Of a stretch of DNA of 64,000 nt, positions 1 through 13,084 are shown piece after piece (positions within the stretch are counted from its first letter, which is position 1; every line of letters begins with the position of its first letter). The notes under the pieces are model-generated. The model was not told where the DNA came from. It ran no database searches and saw only the letters and a program-made list of their open reading frames with translations. The translations under genes were made by a program, and so were the position numbers. The stretch spans positions 11,904,001-11,968,000 of the forward strand of contig NC_061126.1 in NCBI RefSeq assembly GCF_905220365.1, given 5' to 3'. This DNA is from Vanessa cardui. Lineage: Eukaryota; Arthropoda; Insecta; Lepidoptera; Nymphalidae.

Positions 1-354
1 AAAGTATATTAAATAATGTAGTTATTCGATACTTATTTCATTCATTTTGATCCGTTATCTTTAAGATTGGAATGTGTTTAGGGGATTTGATCCGCTTACA
101 TTCTGATTACAACCATACTTATTTTGTGATCCTTCTAAATTCCCCGACTTATTTCGTTTCAGTGAAATCTGATATGTTGATATGTGTACGTAATACTGAT
201 TTAAGATTTAGATATATTATTCTTTCTTACAATGATTTCCAACGATAATTCTACTATGATGACCTCTCAATACTCTGAAGAAATATAATTGATGTGTATT
301 ATTGTTGATGTCACTCTGTTGTGGATTTTATATTATTAGATGTAGGAATATATT

Positions 355-402
355 CCAAACCCTCTCCTTAACTGGGAAATTTACAGGCTGTCACTTTACT
401 TG
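355..402 (+). repeat. 3'-end fragment of a tRNA-derived SINE (family A)
   Basis: The stretch ending in 'aatttacaggctgt' matches the 3' end of the SINE copies at 11.6 and 32.5 kb. Only about 48 bases remain, without the tRNA-like head. A second fragment of the same end lies on the other strand at 798-840. Confidence 0.55.
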
Positions 403-797
403 ATGTATATACTTTTAAAAAATACATAGTTCATGTATGTTTTGAAGTGATCAAAAGTTTTATTTAATACGTTCCAACTAAAACGAAAATAAAACAGTTC
501 ATAATCAATAAATAAATTCACGATATTTCCCAACGATTGACCCTGCTATCGATTCTAATAAATGCCTTTTTATTTTGTACGGAGGGTAAAACGAATTAAA
601 AGCTGGCAAATTCTCATTAAAATTCCATTATGTCACGAAGAGTAATATTGTACCTAATGGATATTTGGGTAGAGAAATTTTTTGTTACTAGTAGTTATGT
701 TCTTTTCTTTATTCAATAAACATATAACCAATTTATAACAATTTCCTTAACATTAATATTCAATTTATTAATAAAAATACATGACAACAAACAACGA

Positions 798-840
798 CAA
801 CAACAGCCTGTAAATTTCTCACTGCTTGGCTGAGGCCTCG
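798..840 (-). repeat. 3'-end fragment of a tRNA-derived SINE (family A)
   Basis: Contains 'aacagcctgtaaatttctca' followed by 'ggctgaggcctc', the reverse complement of the family A SINE tail seen intact at 56.9 kb. The rest of the SINE is absent. Confidence 0.55.
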
Positions 841-1333
841 TATATATATTGATACATAATTGTATGTGACTAACATATATTTGTATTTGTAACGTTGAAA
901 AAAAAAGTAGCTCATGAATTTCTTGTCGGTTCTTCTCGGTAAAATCAGCAGTTTGAACTGTTAGTAGCTACACTTAATATACGAGTAATTTGTTGTTAAG
1001 TGATAATTCAAAAGTATAAGAGCCTTTGGTTTAACTTTATTTGTTTTTATAATTTATCAGAAAAAAATCCTGAGAGATATCGTCGTAAAAAGCTTTTATA
1101 GCTATTGCAAACATTGTTCATGTGTCATTCCAGACAAGCAGACTCTGCCCAGCCATGAAAAATTTAATGATGGCTTATTTTGTAACTTTGAACACATGGT
1201 ATACAGATAACCAAAAAATCCTTAAATTCATACAAAAGGCAAATTAAACAAAAATTATTGCGGGGATAAAAAATTTAAACATTTTTTAAAATTGGCAAAT
1301 GTTTTTTTGATATAATTGTCTTCGTTAGCATTA

Positions 1334-1522
1334 TCATTACATAGTATAAACTAAGTCGCTTACTGCTGTCTGTCCCTATGTATGCTTAGATCTTTAAAAT
1401 TATGCAACGAATTTTGATACGGTTTTTTATTAGATAGAGTAGTAGTTCGAGAGGTATTTTTTTATATAATACATGGATAACGTAGTAAAGAAACAAAAAA
1501 AACTGTATTATATCTAGTAACC
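1334..1522 (+). mobile_element. Helitron-like element, 5' part (family E)
   Basis: Begins A|TCATTACATAG and continues through the family E body ('aagtcgcttactg', 'ctttaaaattatgcaacg'). It loses similarity before the GC-rich hairpin and CTAG end found in other copies. A TC start after an A fits Helitron insertion between A and T. Non-autonomous: no coding sequence. Confidence 0.6.
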
Positions 1523-4489
1523 CGTAATTTGTTACGACGTTGCTAGTAATTTTATATAACAAGTTACTTGACTCCTTGACATTACTTATAAATTACATTT
1601 ATGAAAATACATTTATGTTTTAATAGTGGCCTCTCGATAGCGTCAAACTTTGCGAGAAATACAGTATGCAAGAGAATCTATCCGAACCCAACATGTCACA
1701 GTGACGTATCTTGTCTTGTGGAAAAGCTGCCTCACACCTCCACTCAAATTTCTCGCTGGGGTCATCAAAATTGTGAGGCCGATGTGTATAATAAAGACCA
1801 CTTAACCTTTAGTTAGTCGCGTCAAATTACGCATACCATTAGTCTAGGACCCATTAGATCCCATGTTTTATTCTGAGTAAGAAAATAAATAGGACATTAA
1901 AAGATATACGTTTGTATATAAGATCTACAAAAACTACAAATTCAACAAAGTAGAAAGTATATTATTTAAACAAAGAAGTTTGTTTTGTTGATGGGTGATT
2001 TTTATAACCGACGCCTATCGTGACGACAAACGGCAAACGTCATATTTTCTATAACCGGTGTTAGAGATATAACCCTTCTCCGTATGATATATAAAAACAA
2101 ACTGATATTATTTCTTAAAGATATTATATGAATGGTATAATATTACGCAGTAATAAAAGTAGAACATGACTTATATTGCAAGCCATACACAATGTTTTAT
2201 CCATCAAACAATTTTTTCTTCGTTATCTTCCATCGAAACATACTTTTAATTGAACGAGTATTGCAGTAATATACTCATGAAGGATATTTCATTGAAATGA
2301 ATATGAATAAAATACGTTATTTGGACTACAATCAGTAGGTAATGAACGCCGTATAAATAAAACATTGTATCTTATTCATTTGAATGAAACAAAATTTTAG
2401 CGATTCCCAATTAGTTCCTTATTGATTCGAAAATCTCTCGAGACTAGTGGAGCCTCTCCATTTTAATGAAACCGTTCTTTAGTTACATGAATACCATTAA
2501 GTTTCCCTAGGAATTCGAATAAATATTTATGGTATGCTGGGCGCCGGAGCATCGTTATCATTTGACGTTATGATCCAGGGGAATAAGGTATTTACGACCT
2601 GGCAATAAAGTTTAATTTGGTATGGATATTTGAGGTTCTAGATCATGGTCTGGTAGACTGTAACTGCACAGGCCGAGGTAGAAATTTATTTGTTTTCGTC
2701 CGCATAGTTTGTTTATTTACCATTGAGTCAACTTTGGATCGTTGACATTGATTTATTGGCGCGCTTTCATGAAGGAAGCATTTGAACTCTTTCCTTGAGT
2801 TTACGACCTGTAAAATTAATTTCATTAGTTATGACTTGATTTGTTTATTGCTTTGTTTTGTAATGAAATGCGAAGTTGTTTTTAGAAGTATCATCTATAT
2901 TTCTACAAATTACAAAATTATTTAATGAACTAAAATTGTTTTAACTCCTTTTGAAAGTGTAAAACGATGTTACGAACGAGAAAATGCACGAATAATATAT
3001 GACATTTATCGTTATTTTATTTTAAAAAATACAGCACAAATACATTGAACAGGTTATAATTTGAAATTCGTCGTTATTAATTGTAATTATATTAATTATT
3101 TTAATATTCATATCAAATTTACTTTTGAGCATAATACAGAGATTCTTTTAATGAATAATATACTTTTTATAGTCCCCATTGTTTTTTTTTTTTTAATCTG
3201 AAAATATTATGTTATTAATTTGCCCCAGTACTTTGATAATGTAAACTGATATGATAAATGCGAAAATGACTCTATGTATTTCTCTATTGCTCTTTTACGA
3301 TCAGACCACCATTTGAAAGATACTAAATTTAATAAAATTTTGCTATAAATTAAGCTTACCCAAGGACTTAGGCTACCTTTTGATACCTAGCACCCGAAGA
3401 CTCTTGATCCCCTAAACATGAACTACGCCTCGGACAACTATTTTAAATATAAAGTATCGAAGTTAAAATAAATAAAAAATGGCTTACCTCTTATATTAAC
3501 ATCCTTAAATATATGAAATTATAATTAAAATAGTTAGTTATAAAATTTCCTTAAAAATAATATATAAATCGTCAATGCATTACTAGCCTTGTGATTATAT
3601 AATTTTACTGTTATCCTATAAACATACTAAGATATATTATTATTTAAAAATATTCTCAAAGTTAAATCTTAATATTATTCATGCAAATTAAGGATGTATG
3701 TAATACTTCCATTTAAATATCGCAGAGATATCACAGACAAACCTCACACAAACTAATAAACTAGCTTAAACTGTCACTTTTCTCCTATGTGATATTTACG
3801 ATGAAAATAAAATGTTATTCTAGTTCTGAATATGATAGCTCGTTTATTTGACGTAAATTTTTGGTATCTGCGACGCGAATATGATATCATAATTCTATAT
3901 ATTTTTCTTAACTATTTTTAAAGTCACAAACTAAGTGAATGCAAGATAATATCTATGTTAGTAAATTGTAAGAAAAGAGAAATCTATAAATGACATGTGT
4001 TACATTTTATGTTTATAAAATCATAATCGTGTTTCACACATAATTTAGTTTATCTGCCTATAGATATATTTTACATAGTAACATACTAGTTTACCATACA
4101 TTTCATCCATTCTATTCAACTATAATAGCAGCAGAAGCAGGTTTCGTAATAAATAATTTGAGGAATCACAGCCTGATTTATGCGAACCATAAAACAGCGC
4201 TCGCTGTATTTATAGCGACTTCAATATAACAACGTGGCCTCTAATAGAACAACAATTTCTATGTTAAGTTGAATATAAAAGATTTTAAGGATATTCTCTC
4301 TCTGATAAGTATATAATAACTTTGGATTCTTAAAAAGAACAATATAACTTAAAATATATCCAAATATATATAGATAAAAAACAATCTATAAGAATAACTA
4401 ACCTAACCTAAACTATTAATATGACCACGAGTGTATTCTATTTCAGTTCAAATAATGATATTAATACTATAAAGAGGTTTATAAGCGTG

Positions 4490-4645
4490 GATCAAATCAA
4501 AACAAATGAAAATATACTTTACTATTTGAATGGCTTTTACGAGCACTTTTGAATCGTCATCTAACAAACTATATTAATCTGCCACCGGTTCGGAATGAAG
4601 ATTCTTCTGATAAGAACTAGCAAGAAAAAGTAGTCAGTAGGATGT
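4490..4645 (-). mobile_element. LINE 3'-end relic (family G, CR1/Jockey-type)
   Basis: Carries the plus-strand landmarks 'caagcacttttgaatcgtca'-like and 'ccaccggttcgga', shared with 7995, 37262 and 41975. At 41975 this sequence lies directly downstream of a minus-strand reverse-transcriptase relic, so it is read as the LINE 3' UTR on the minus strand. 5'-truncated and diverged. Confidence 0.55.
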
Positions 4646-5189
4646 AAGTTATCTCTTAAACCGCTTTTGATGAATGTAACAAAATGTGAATATCGGACAA
4701 GAATAAGCACGAAAAAATATTATGAGCAAATAAAATAAAATAAAAAAATATATATATCTTAATTTATTGGATCATTATAAATGTAATACAGATCTGCTGA
4801 ACTATTTGCAACTTACTTTATTCTTTACATAGGAAGTATTCTGAGCCCGCGGTTTTGACGGAATTCAAATTGTGACGAAAATACTTCAAGGACTTGTTTA
4901 CAACCCTTTATCCCCAACAAAGGGTGACAAAAGTAGCCCTTGTTCACCCTGGTTTAATCTTACTTCGTACCTAAATTCAATGTAATTTAGCCATGAAAGA
5001 GTAACAGACAAATATTTTTTTTTTCTTTCCTATTTATAATACTAGTGTTTAATTATGTACATATATTTTATAATAGACATTGATATCATATCCGTACAAT
5101 TTGGGGCATAATTATAATTTTTGACCCACTTTTTAAATAGGAAACAAACCAAACATATATACATAATATATATTAATTAATTGTAACGT

Positions 5190-5400
5190 CTTAAGGGAGG
5201 TTAAACCGCTTCGTTACGTAACGCGTTACGGCGTCACTCTGTCTGGCTTATTTTTCTCTTACGCATACCGCAGCCGTAGGCAGACTTTTCCTGTCTCACT
5301 CCAACCTACAGCGACACCTTTATTTTGGAGTGACGTGTTTTTTCACGGTATTAATTCTATCGAGCGTCCTGAGATGCATACTTATCTATATTACGATACA
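5190..5400. other. G+C-richer island with CGTTACG palindromes
   Basis: Against the A+T-rich background this stretch is rich in CG dinucleotides and has a palindromic block around 5210-5232 ('cgttacgtaacgcgttacg'). No open frame covers it. It may be the tip of a transposon, but no matching second copy was found in the window. Confidence 0.35.
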
Positions 5401-5812
5401 AATACAATACAAATATACTATATTGTACGGCAAAAAATAAAATAGACAGTACCTACTTATTTATATAAGTATAAATAATATACATGATACATTATATAGA
5501 AAAACAATAAATTATTACTTAAAACGTCATTCAATGTTATGTATTTCAAAAAGCTGATGAAGGAAATAAATCGACCATCTGACCAAATCTGTTTCCTCGG
5601 TTAATTAAAATCCGAATGGGGATGTCAAAATTCCGTTACACAAAAAGCAATTCAGCTGAAATGACACGCCCAGTTTATTAGGCACCCTTCCTCTATTCTA
5701 TAATATTGATATAGGGTACTGTTAGACTGTGCTGTACATGCTATACATTAATTTGAAATTATTTTAAGGTATTTTTTTCTTAGTTGTTAGTAAAAGTTTT
5801 ATAGAAATGATA

Positions 5813-6015
5813 TGGCCCAGTAGTTGAAACGCGTGAGTCTGAATTCAAGAAGCATCAAGCATATTACATCTCGGAGAAAAAAAACTTTGTGAGGTAACCT
5901 GCATGTTTCTAATTTCGAAGATTCTGCGTCATTTGTTTCCACTAAATCGAATAAGAGCAGCGTTCAGGTTCCAACTAGTATTTTAGAAGGAGGTCTTATC
6001 CCAGTAATGAGTCAT
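5813..6015 (+). repeat. Degenerate tRNA-derived SINE (family A)
   Basis: The head 'atggcccagtagttgaaacgcgtg', the middle 'gaggtaacctgcatgtttctaattt' and the tail 'ggaggtcttatcccagtaatga' follow the order of intact family A copies, with many substitutions and a small gap after the tRNA-like region. Confidence 0.55.
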
Positions 6016-7990
6016 TTACATATTACTTAAATAAAATATTTCGTATTATTTTACTAAGAAAATAAAGGTTTACATGCAGAGCCAGAGATAGAGTACAAAA
6101 TCTCATTTTCTATAACATAATGGCGGGTGTCATAAAACGCTTTATAACATCGCTTTGGAACATACGAAAATGATCGTATAATGTCAAACAAAAGCTTAAC
6201 CGAACCCACCTATAACAGGAGCGAAATGCTCACAGTATCGCGAAATTTAATTAATGCTCTTGTGTTTGGAGCGATAATTGAAGATTGCCGCGGTATTTCA
6301 CACCGAGTGCGACGATGCATAAGTGTGAATAAGACATATGAGGTTTGATAAACTTGGAAATACATTACTCGACTAAATGTGAATACATTTGTGATAAGAT
6401 TTTAAATGGGGGAATTTTTAATTTGCCGATCCTGTAACAGTGATTTAATTATTTAACAATACATTTTGTAATACTTTTCATTAATTATTATGATTATACG
6501 CAACATATAAATTGATAAATAGCAATAAATAGTCCAATGAAAACCAACATACAGGTACCAAGAACAACGAGAGGCTTTTTATTCTTAAAATAATAAATTA
6601 CATTTAAAATTTATTTAAGTATTATTTATTTTCGTGTGCGCGCATGTGTTTATGTTTACCCAGTAGTCAAAGGCCATCTGAAAATCAGTGCTGTGCATTA
6701 GCACATCTTATACTGACATGAACCCCTTGTTACCTACACTGTGTTCTTTAAATTTAATTATTTTCTGTATATAATCGATGTAATGTATGTGTAACAAAAT
6801 AAATGGTTTAAAAAAATCGGTTGTAATTTATCAATCGCTTAATACCTTCTAATTTTCACATCTCTGACATTCTATATGAAATAAAAATTGAAAGTGGATT
6901 TTTCGATTACAAGTAACTGTCAGTTTAGTCTAAAGTTGTATCAAAGGATGTATAGATAAAGGTTACGTAATGTGCTTTTACAATACTGACATTTGGGGGA
7001 AATATTCCACGAGATACTTTATAAAAGTATAATTGACAGCCAGATGATTTGGGTAGTTACAAATAAATGCCAGGTTAGCGAATATTCAGTGGAAATACGA
7101 TATGTAAGATAGAAATATTTGAGTGACTGCCAATATGTGTCTACGGTTACCTTACTTTAAATATTATAAATGATTGTGAGAGAGAGTATAATATTTTTTT
7201 TAAACATTTAAGTTTTTTTGTTTTTGCGTATTTTAACAGATCGTTTAAATTATGAGTTTATCATTAATTGGTCGCCAGTTTGTAGCTTCTGAGATCATGC
7301 AGCCCCTCTCCGCTCCCCGTCTCAAACCCCTTGTGTGTGTGTGTCATATTTACTATATTTCATTACTTCGTCATTATATAGATATTATTATAAAAAGAAA
7401 TTTAATTGGATAAAGGAAATCTTCATTTATACGTATTTTTCATCAGAAATTGGTATTTTTTATTTACGAAATAACTTCAATAAGTAGAACTTTCTATGTT
7501 TAATATTATCAAAAAATGGTCGAAAAACAACGTAATAAATTACTAATTTTAATTATAAAAAAGTAGCACTATATCAAATAATTTGATTGAAAAGAATACC
7601 CATGTGGTACAAATCTGGGTGAGGTTAGTTGCTCATTTGACTATTATGCCTAGAATTGCCAACATGAATAAAACTTCAAAATGACATTTCTTAATAAAAA
7701 TATGTAGGTAAGGTATCGTTTTAACAATAATTTCGGTACATCTTTACAACATTATTTATAATCTTTACAAAATTTAAAGCATACTCGTGTACCGGCTTTT
7801 TCAGTGTTATGCAATGCAGCATATTTTTCCCTTTTATGTCGAGGGCTACTTTAAGACCCTTCCGAAATTCTTTTAGTAGCTCCAGCCGACAAAGGTTGAG
7901 TATATGCAATTGTGATTTTCCTAATATTCAGCTTAGGTACTAAATATTTTTGTTAAATCATAATAAGTAATATTAAGTGAATACTATATT
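6016..7990. other. A+T-rich DNA, nothing recognised
   Basis: No domain-bearing frame, no tRNA or rRNA, and no repeat shared clearly with the rest of the window. A minus-strand frame at 7721-7909 has low-complexity composition and is judged random. Confidence 0.5.
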
Positions 7991-7994
7991 TCTT

Positions 7995-8130
7995 ACAGTC
8001 AATCAAAATAGTCTTCAAGTAGTCTTTTACGACCTCTTTTGAATCGCCATTTAACAACTATATTAAATGGACCCATCACATGTTTGGAAAGTAGAATCTC
8101 CCAAGAAGAACCGATACGAAAATAAGTGGT
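7995..8130 (-). mobile_element. LINE 3'-end relic (family G)
   Basis: The landmarks 'cttttgaatcgccatttaac' and 'gaagaaccgata' align with family G copies at 4490, 37262 and 41975. Same orientation as the others. 5'-truncated and diverged, with no coding part. Confidence 0.5.
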
Positions 8131-9112
8131 TTCTCTCTTTCAAAAAATTTAAGTATACGCTATTAATAAAACCTAAAATAATAAATGAAAGCAAATAATA
8201 TGAAGGTATTAATCTTAATAAGTTTTGTTTTTATCATTATAATTTCAATTCTTACTTATTAATTTTTAATATCAATATAATATTATTAACTATATTTTTT
8301 CTTCACCTATTTATAAATCCTAATATTAAATTATTATCAAGCCGGGGTGAGAAAAGGTTCGTCAACTTAAGATCTATTTTCGTTTGCTCAGTATGAGCGA
8401 TAATCTGCTTTACCGATCGAGAATGACATTTTGCGTCGCAATGGTTTGATGTTTAGATTCAAAAGGTACTAAGAGCTTCAAACTTGATAATAGGAATTAA
8501 TTTGAAAAGTGACGAAGGTTTTCTTACTTAGACTATACATCTAAGTCCGTTCATTTATAATTAATTCGTCGTTACTATTGGTCACTGAATCGTTTTATTT
8601 CATTTTTATTTCGATTTGAACCAAACAGTTCACAAAATTTTAAAGCTAATTTAATTTTTCAGGTTTGTGATATTTTTATTTCGTAGAGACAAATTGCATT
8701 CAAATTTTTTTTATATATAAAATGCTAAATTCAAATGTAAAAAGTGTTTTCATAAAACAACATTTGTGTCATTTCAGTGACCGGAATGTGTCGGATTTAT
8801 TTTCCAATTTTTCAGAGAAACTATTTAAAATGTTTTTCTAATGAAATTCGAAATAGTTTTAAATTGTAAAAATCATAATTGACATTAATATTAACACTTT
8901 ATTTCTGTAAAGTATTTTATTTCTACATATTTGTATCAATCTATATTGCTGTTATTTAATGGAGATACCTCCATATTAAATATTAGTTATTCTACCATAA
9001 AATCTCAACTATACATATTAAAAGCTCAATGTTTGAGTAAGTCTGTATAAAAACAGCCACTTTAACGTGACTTAGTTACTTATTGGTTCATCAATTGTAT
9101 ATAAGTCTTATA

Positions 9113-9537
9113 ATAATGTTGCCTTAGATTTTCGCGATTAGTACACATTGAACTAAAACTAGTTTTAACGGATTTAAATCGCGTATATTAATTATTTTTA
9201 TTATCCCGACGTTTCGAGCACTTTACAGCGTTTGTGGTCGCGGGTAGACTTTTTTTTTAATAATATCCGGTTAGGCATATGACTCCACTCCACCTGATGG
9301 TAAGTGGAAATGGAATCCAAACGCGAAGAAGTCTAGTACGCACAGCAAGAATGAGCTGCACTAGTCACCTTCGCCATGCCGGCCCGCAAGATGCCTCTTC
9401 ACGCCTCCTTTGAAGGCACCCAGGTTATGAGAGGAGGGGAACACGTGTGCTACTCTCTAGACTCTATCTACGGGATGATAAAAATATTCTAAATATTAAT
9501 ATACGCGATTTAAATCCGTTAAAACTAGTTTTAGTTC
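9113..9537. mobile_element. Small insertion with inverted Penelope-type ends, flanked by a 10-bp duplication
   Basis: The left end (9128-9250) carries 'cccgacgtttcgagcacttt' and 'cgcgtatattaattattttt', the same end sequence as the Penelope-like elements at 46.1 and 48.3 kb. The right end (about 9470-9537) is a shorter copy in inverted orientation, ending 'aaaactagttttagttcaa'. The direct repeat 'aagtcttata' occurs at 9103-9112 and 9538-9547, just outside both ends, as expected for a target-site duplication. Between the ends lies unrelated repeat DNA (about 9251-9465), probably a second insertion or captured filler. No coding sequence remains. Confidence 0.7.
9251..9465. repeat. Dispersed repeat inside the Penelope-type insertion
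   Basis: G+C-richer than its surroundings and not related to Penelope ends. It includes 'ccacctgatggtaagtgg' and 'atgccggcccgcaagatgcc', which I recall as a common lepidopteran interspersed repeat. Its class was not determined. Confidence 0.45.
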
Positions 9538-9894
9538 AAGTCTTATACTATCTAGCGTATAGTATCGGGATTTTGAGTTCAAATTGTGAGTAAGCCAGTA
9601 ATAAGTTAATGGAGTTTTCATGATACGAATTGCTAGGTTTACACTCCAATGCTTGCCAAGCACGTAACGCCGTTTTGCACTTGAACTCTCTGCGGTCGTG
9701 TCGGTTTGTCGTACTATTGAATTATTAGAATATACTTACAAATGTATAATCTCATTCGATATTATCTCCATCTAGATTTGCTAGAGTTATGATTAGGAAT
9801 GACAAAAAGGGAGAACGCGTCTATATGAGACTGTCAAGCATTTCTACGTGCGCTTACATCATGATCTCATCATCATATTGAAAACAAAATGTTT

Positions 9895-9958
9895 TACTAA
9901 CACTATACGGGCTAGTCCTGAAATAAAAACTTTTATTATTATTATTATTATTAAAAAC
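9895..9958 (+). repeat. Probable LINE tail ending in (ATT)n
   Basis: 'gaaataaaaacttttatt' runs into about six ATT units, a simple-repeat tail typical of RTE-like elements rather than a poly(A). Only the last 60 bases are recognisable. Confidence 0.35.
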
Positions 9959-10140
9959 ATCAAATACATAGGTATACTGTCCTCAATAGCACATTAATAA
10001 CCTTTAGATTCCAAGAAAAATATTTCAAAGTTGTTGGAAAAACTTTAATTATAAGATATTACGTATCTTAAGCTACGCATTATAACTAAGATATTAGTCC
10101 ATGAAAATGTAACCGTAATGCGATTGTAATAAAGATTAAA

Positions 10141-10374
10141 ATGCTTTGCTCTCTTGTAATGGCGCTAGTTCGGACAAAATCATTGTACCAACACAGGTAT
10201 GAAGTCTTTGATGTTTTGAGTGGCACTCCGAGAGTACGTCTGGCGGGAGTGAAAGCCTTTCCCTCACCTTACTTCAAACGTTCTGATTCGCTTTTACACC
10301 TTAGAGGAGGTAGTTACGCAGATCTAGACGATTTGCGAACAAAGTTAAATTTCTTTGAGGATTTTCCTAATTAA
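10141..10374 (+). CDS. Unidentified 77-residue open frame
   Basis: Starts with ATG, ends with TAA and is better balanced in composition than most chance frames here. The predicted protein is basic in its first half ('MALVRTKSLYQHRYEVFDVL') and acidic at the end ('ADLDDLRTKLNFFEDF'). No signal peptide, membrane segment or known motif was recognised. It could be a real small gene, the last exon of a larger gene, or the end of a decayed transposon frame. No splice acceptor or polyadenylation signal convincingly settles this. I do not assign a function. Confidence 0.25.
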   Translation: MLCSLVMALVRTKSLYQHRYEVFDVLSGTPRVRLAGVKAFPSPYFKRSDSLLHLRGGSYADLDDLRTKLNFFEDFPN

Positions 10375-10794
10375 AAATATTGCACGCATTTCATTAGTAA
10401 GTTTTTGTTTGGCGTTAGCGAAAACACCTGATGAGACTGTTTTTTTTTTAAATATATTTTTATACTAATATTACTAGAATACTTAAAATGCAATACAAAA
10501 CAAGAAAAAAACTATCTTGAACATTTTTACTTTCTACACATTTTTTGCCGCAATAACTTTGTACAAACGTACACGGACGATCATTTATCTCGAGACGAAG
10601 CAATTACAGTTTTTTTTGTAATATTATACATAAACATACATGTGACTCCTTAATAAATTCAATTTTGTTCTTGGCATGTGTTACAATGATAAATAATTTT
10701 GTCGTGAGATGACTCGCTGAGTTTGGGCAATTTAAATTCAAAAGATTTACGAATACGATTAATTGAAATAAAAAATAATCACAACACAATTTAC

Positions 10795-10965
10795 TTGGCG
10801 ATAAGGCTTTGTGCAAGCCCGTCTGGGTTCCTACCCACTCATCAGATATTCTACTGCCAATCAACAGTGCTTAGTATTGTTGTGTTCCGGTTTGAAGCAT
10901 GAGTGAGCCAATGTAACTGTAGGCACAAAGGATATCCACCTTAGTTCCCACGGTTGGTGTCCCAA
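10795..10965 (+). repeat. Dispersed SINE-like repeat (family C), 3'-truncated
   Basis: 'tttgtgcaagcccgtctggg', 'cccactcatcagatattcta' and 'ttgttgtgttccggtttgaa' occur in the same order as in the full copy at 22.8 kb. Similarity ends near 'cacggttggtgtc'. Confidence 0.65.
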
Positions 10966-11614
10966 TTTTATCCAAATTTTCAAATCCACACTGCTTTAAA
11001 TATAAAGTAGTATAGACGCTTATTCGTTTGAGTCTCAGGTAAAGAGATATCGAATCGGATTTGTTATAAAAGGCTTGATAGAACTAGTACTCCACAACAC
11101 ATAAAAAATACACATTTATTAAAAATAGTATTATTTATATACACGGACGTTATATTTTTTGTATTTTCTAGCTTTGTAATGATACATCTGTGTAGACAAA
11201 AACGCTCATTTACAAACGCAACGGCGCTATAAAAACACTTCACATAATTCCACTACTACCCGTGCAGGGAGCAGTCTGTGACTATCTTGAAAACTGACTA
11301 TACGTACTTTTTTATTTATTTGGATTATAATTAAGATAAAATTATAATCGTTCAGAAGGAAGAACCGATCAATACTTATATCTTATGAATTGAAAATATT
11401 TGGTTTTTTAACGATCTTTTATATCTGCATTAATATCTATACTAAGTAATTTTATAAATACTAACACTGTAACATTGTCTATCTGAACTACTAAATTTAA
11501 TTAATATTCGTATGATGCCCATTGAGTCCCATATAAGAACATAGGCTTGTTATGCGTAACGCTAAACGACATATCCCCTTTATTTGATATATTAGACTTG
11601 TTGTTTATATTTTA

Positions 11615-11925
11615 GAGAGCCGAAATCACCCAGTGGTTAGAACGCGTGCATTTTAAGCGATCACTGCGAGTTGAAATCCAGGCAAGCACCACTGAATATT
11701 CATGTGCTTTATTTGTGTTTTTTAATTCATCTCGTACTCAGCGGTGAAGGAAAACATCGTGAGGAAACATGCATGTGCCTAATTTCATAGAAATTCTGTC
11801 ACATATTTATTCCAACAACACGCGTTGGAAAAGCGTAGTGGAATAAGTTTCAAGCCTCCAAGGGAGAGGAGGTCTTAATCCAGCAATGGAAAATTTACAG
11901 GCTGTTGTTGTTGTTATTGTTATGT
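11615..11925 (+). repeat. tRNA-derived SINE (family A), near full length
   Basis: The tRNA-like head 'cagtggttagaacgcgtgca' (A-box region) is followed by a B-box-like 'gagttgaaatcca'. Then come the conserved body ('gtgaaggaaaacatcgtgag') and the tail 'aaatttacaggctgttgttg'. The B box has drifted from GGTTC, so polymerase III activity is doubtful. Confidence 0.75.
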
Positions 11926-12394
11926 TTATATATTATACTTTTATTCTTAACGTTATAATGTACACTTTAATTACTACGACTCATACTAAAATCGAATTAG
12001 CAGAATTATAACGGGCTTAAACCACAATGGGATAAACCGTAAAAACAAAATATCGATCAATTCATTATTTGCATGCTATATATAAAAATGTTGTAACTTT
12101 AAAAGTAAGGAAAACTAAATTTTCTTGTATCAAAAAACTATATAATAAAAAGATTGATTTTACCTCAGATGTAGCGTCAGGATGATTAATGGTGACATTG
12201 ACATATTGCGTGATCGTTCGCTGTTCGGGTCGCAAACTTACGTCACGTCACTTCATGATGTCAGTAACAAACAAAATTATCTGAGATAAAGATGGATGTC
12301 TCAAGATAATACATTCGTATCTCATAGTTGAAACAAATAAAAGAGATTTTTTCATTTGGTCTCGAACAATAGTATTTTCAAGAGATACCAGGTT

Positions 12395-12840
12395 GGTATG
12401 GCCATTATGAGTAGATGGTAGGTACCTACCCACTGTATTTTACTGCCAAACAGCAGTACTTGATGTTGTTGTATTCACACTCAGGCACAAGAGATATAAT
12501 GTTCCGAGGAATTGTTTGGATTAACACCGGCTGCTGATTTTTAACCTTCAGACATCTAGTCAAAATTCAAAGTTTCACCCGCAAATGCTAGATATCCAAA
12601 TATCCACAACAGCGCTATTTTTAAGACCTTTTATTCCTCGCACAACCACTCTATAGAACCTGCTTTCGTCGGCGGTTTTTCTGAACCGATACGACTTGGG
12701 AACCTTCAAGGAAAGAGACTACACCTTCCTTAAAGGTCGTCAAGACACCTGCAAGCCCCTTGGTGTTGAAGATTTCCATGAGCGGTGGTAGTCAGTTTCC
12801 ATAGCGTTCCATCTCCTGCTCGGCTGTCAACAAATACACT
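12395..12840. repeat. Composite of decayed dispersed repeats
   Basis: Positions 12419-12500 are a worn family C fragment ('ggtacctacccactgtattt'). Positions 12500-12840 are a different G+C-richer repeat containing 'gacacctgcaagcccct' and 'ccgatacgacttgggaacct'. A similar 'cacctgcaagcccctcg' tail occurs at 36.2 kb. It is probably the 3' part of an old LINE, but no reverse-transcriptase motif is visible. Confidence 0.45.
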
Positions 12841-13084
12841 TTGATTATAAATAAAATCTGGTATGACAAGCCATATTTATCGATGTGTTTTGACAAAAGA
12901 TTTAAAATGTTTTAATTGGCTAAGTAAAATTATTTTAAAATCTTATTATAGAAACGATTACCGTATCAAGGGTACGGTAAGGATGTATTAACTTTGCAGT
13001 CAGAAACTAGGTGTTAAGAGTTTACTATTCTTCCTCGGGTATACTCTATAATATTCACCGTTCAAAAATATCTATAATTTTAAG

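Larger units (their letters stand above)
1..4480. other. A+T-rich DNA without recognisable genes
   Basis: Apart from the SINE scraps and the Helitron fragment listed separately, I see no gene here. Open frames are short, lack domains and look random. Around 3240-3435 there is a decayed dispersed repeat of the type better preserved at 13.2 kb ('gcgaaaatgactctatg', then 'ggacttaggctac'). Confidence 0.6.

Noticed and set aside
1601..1816. 71-residue frame starting with ATG
   Set aside because: No recognisable motif, no shared copy and no flanking gene signals; expected by chance in a window of this size.
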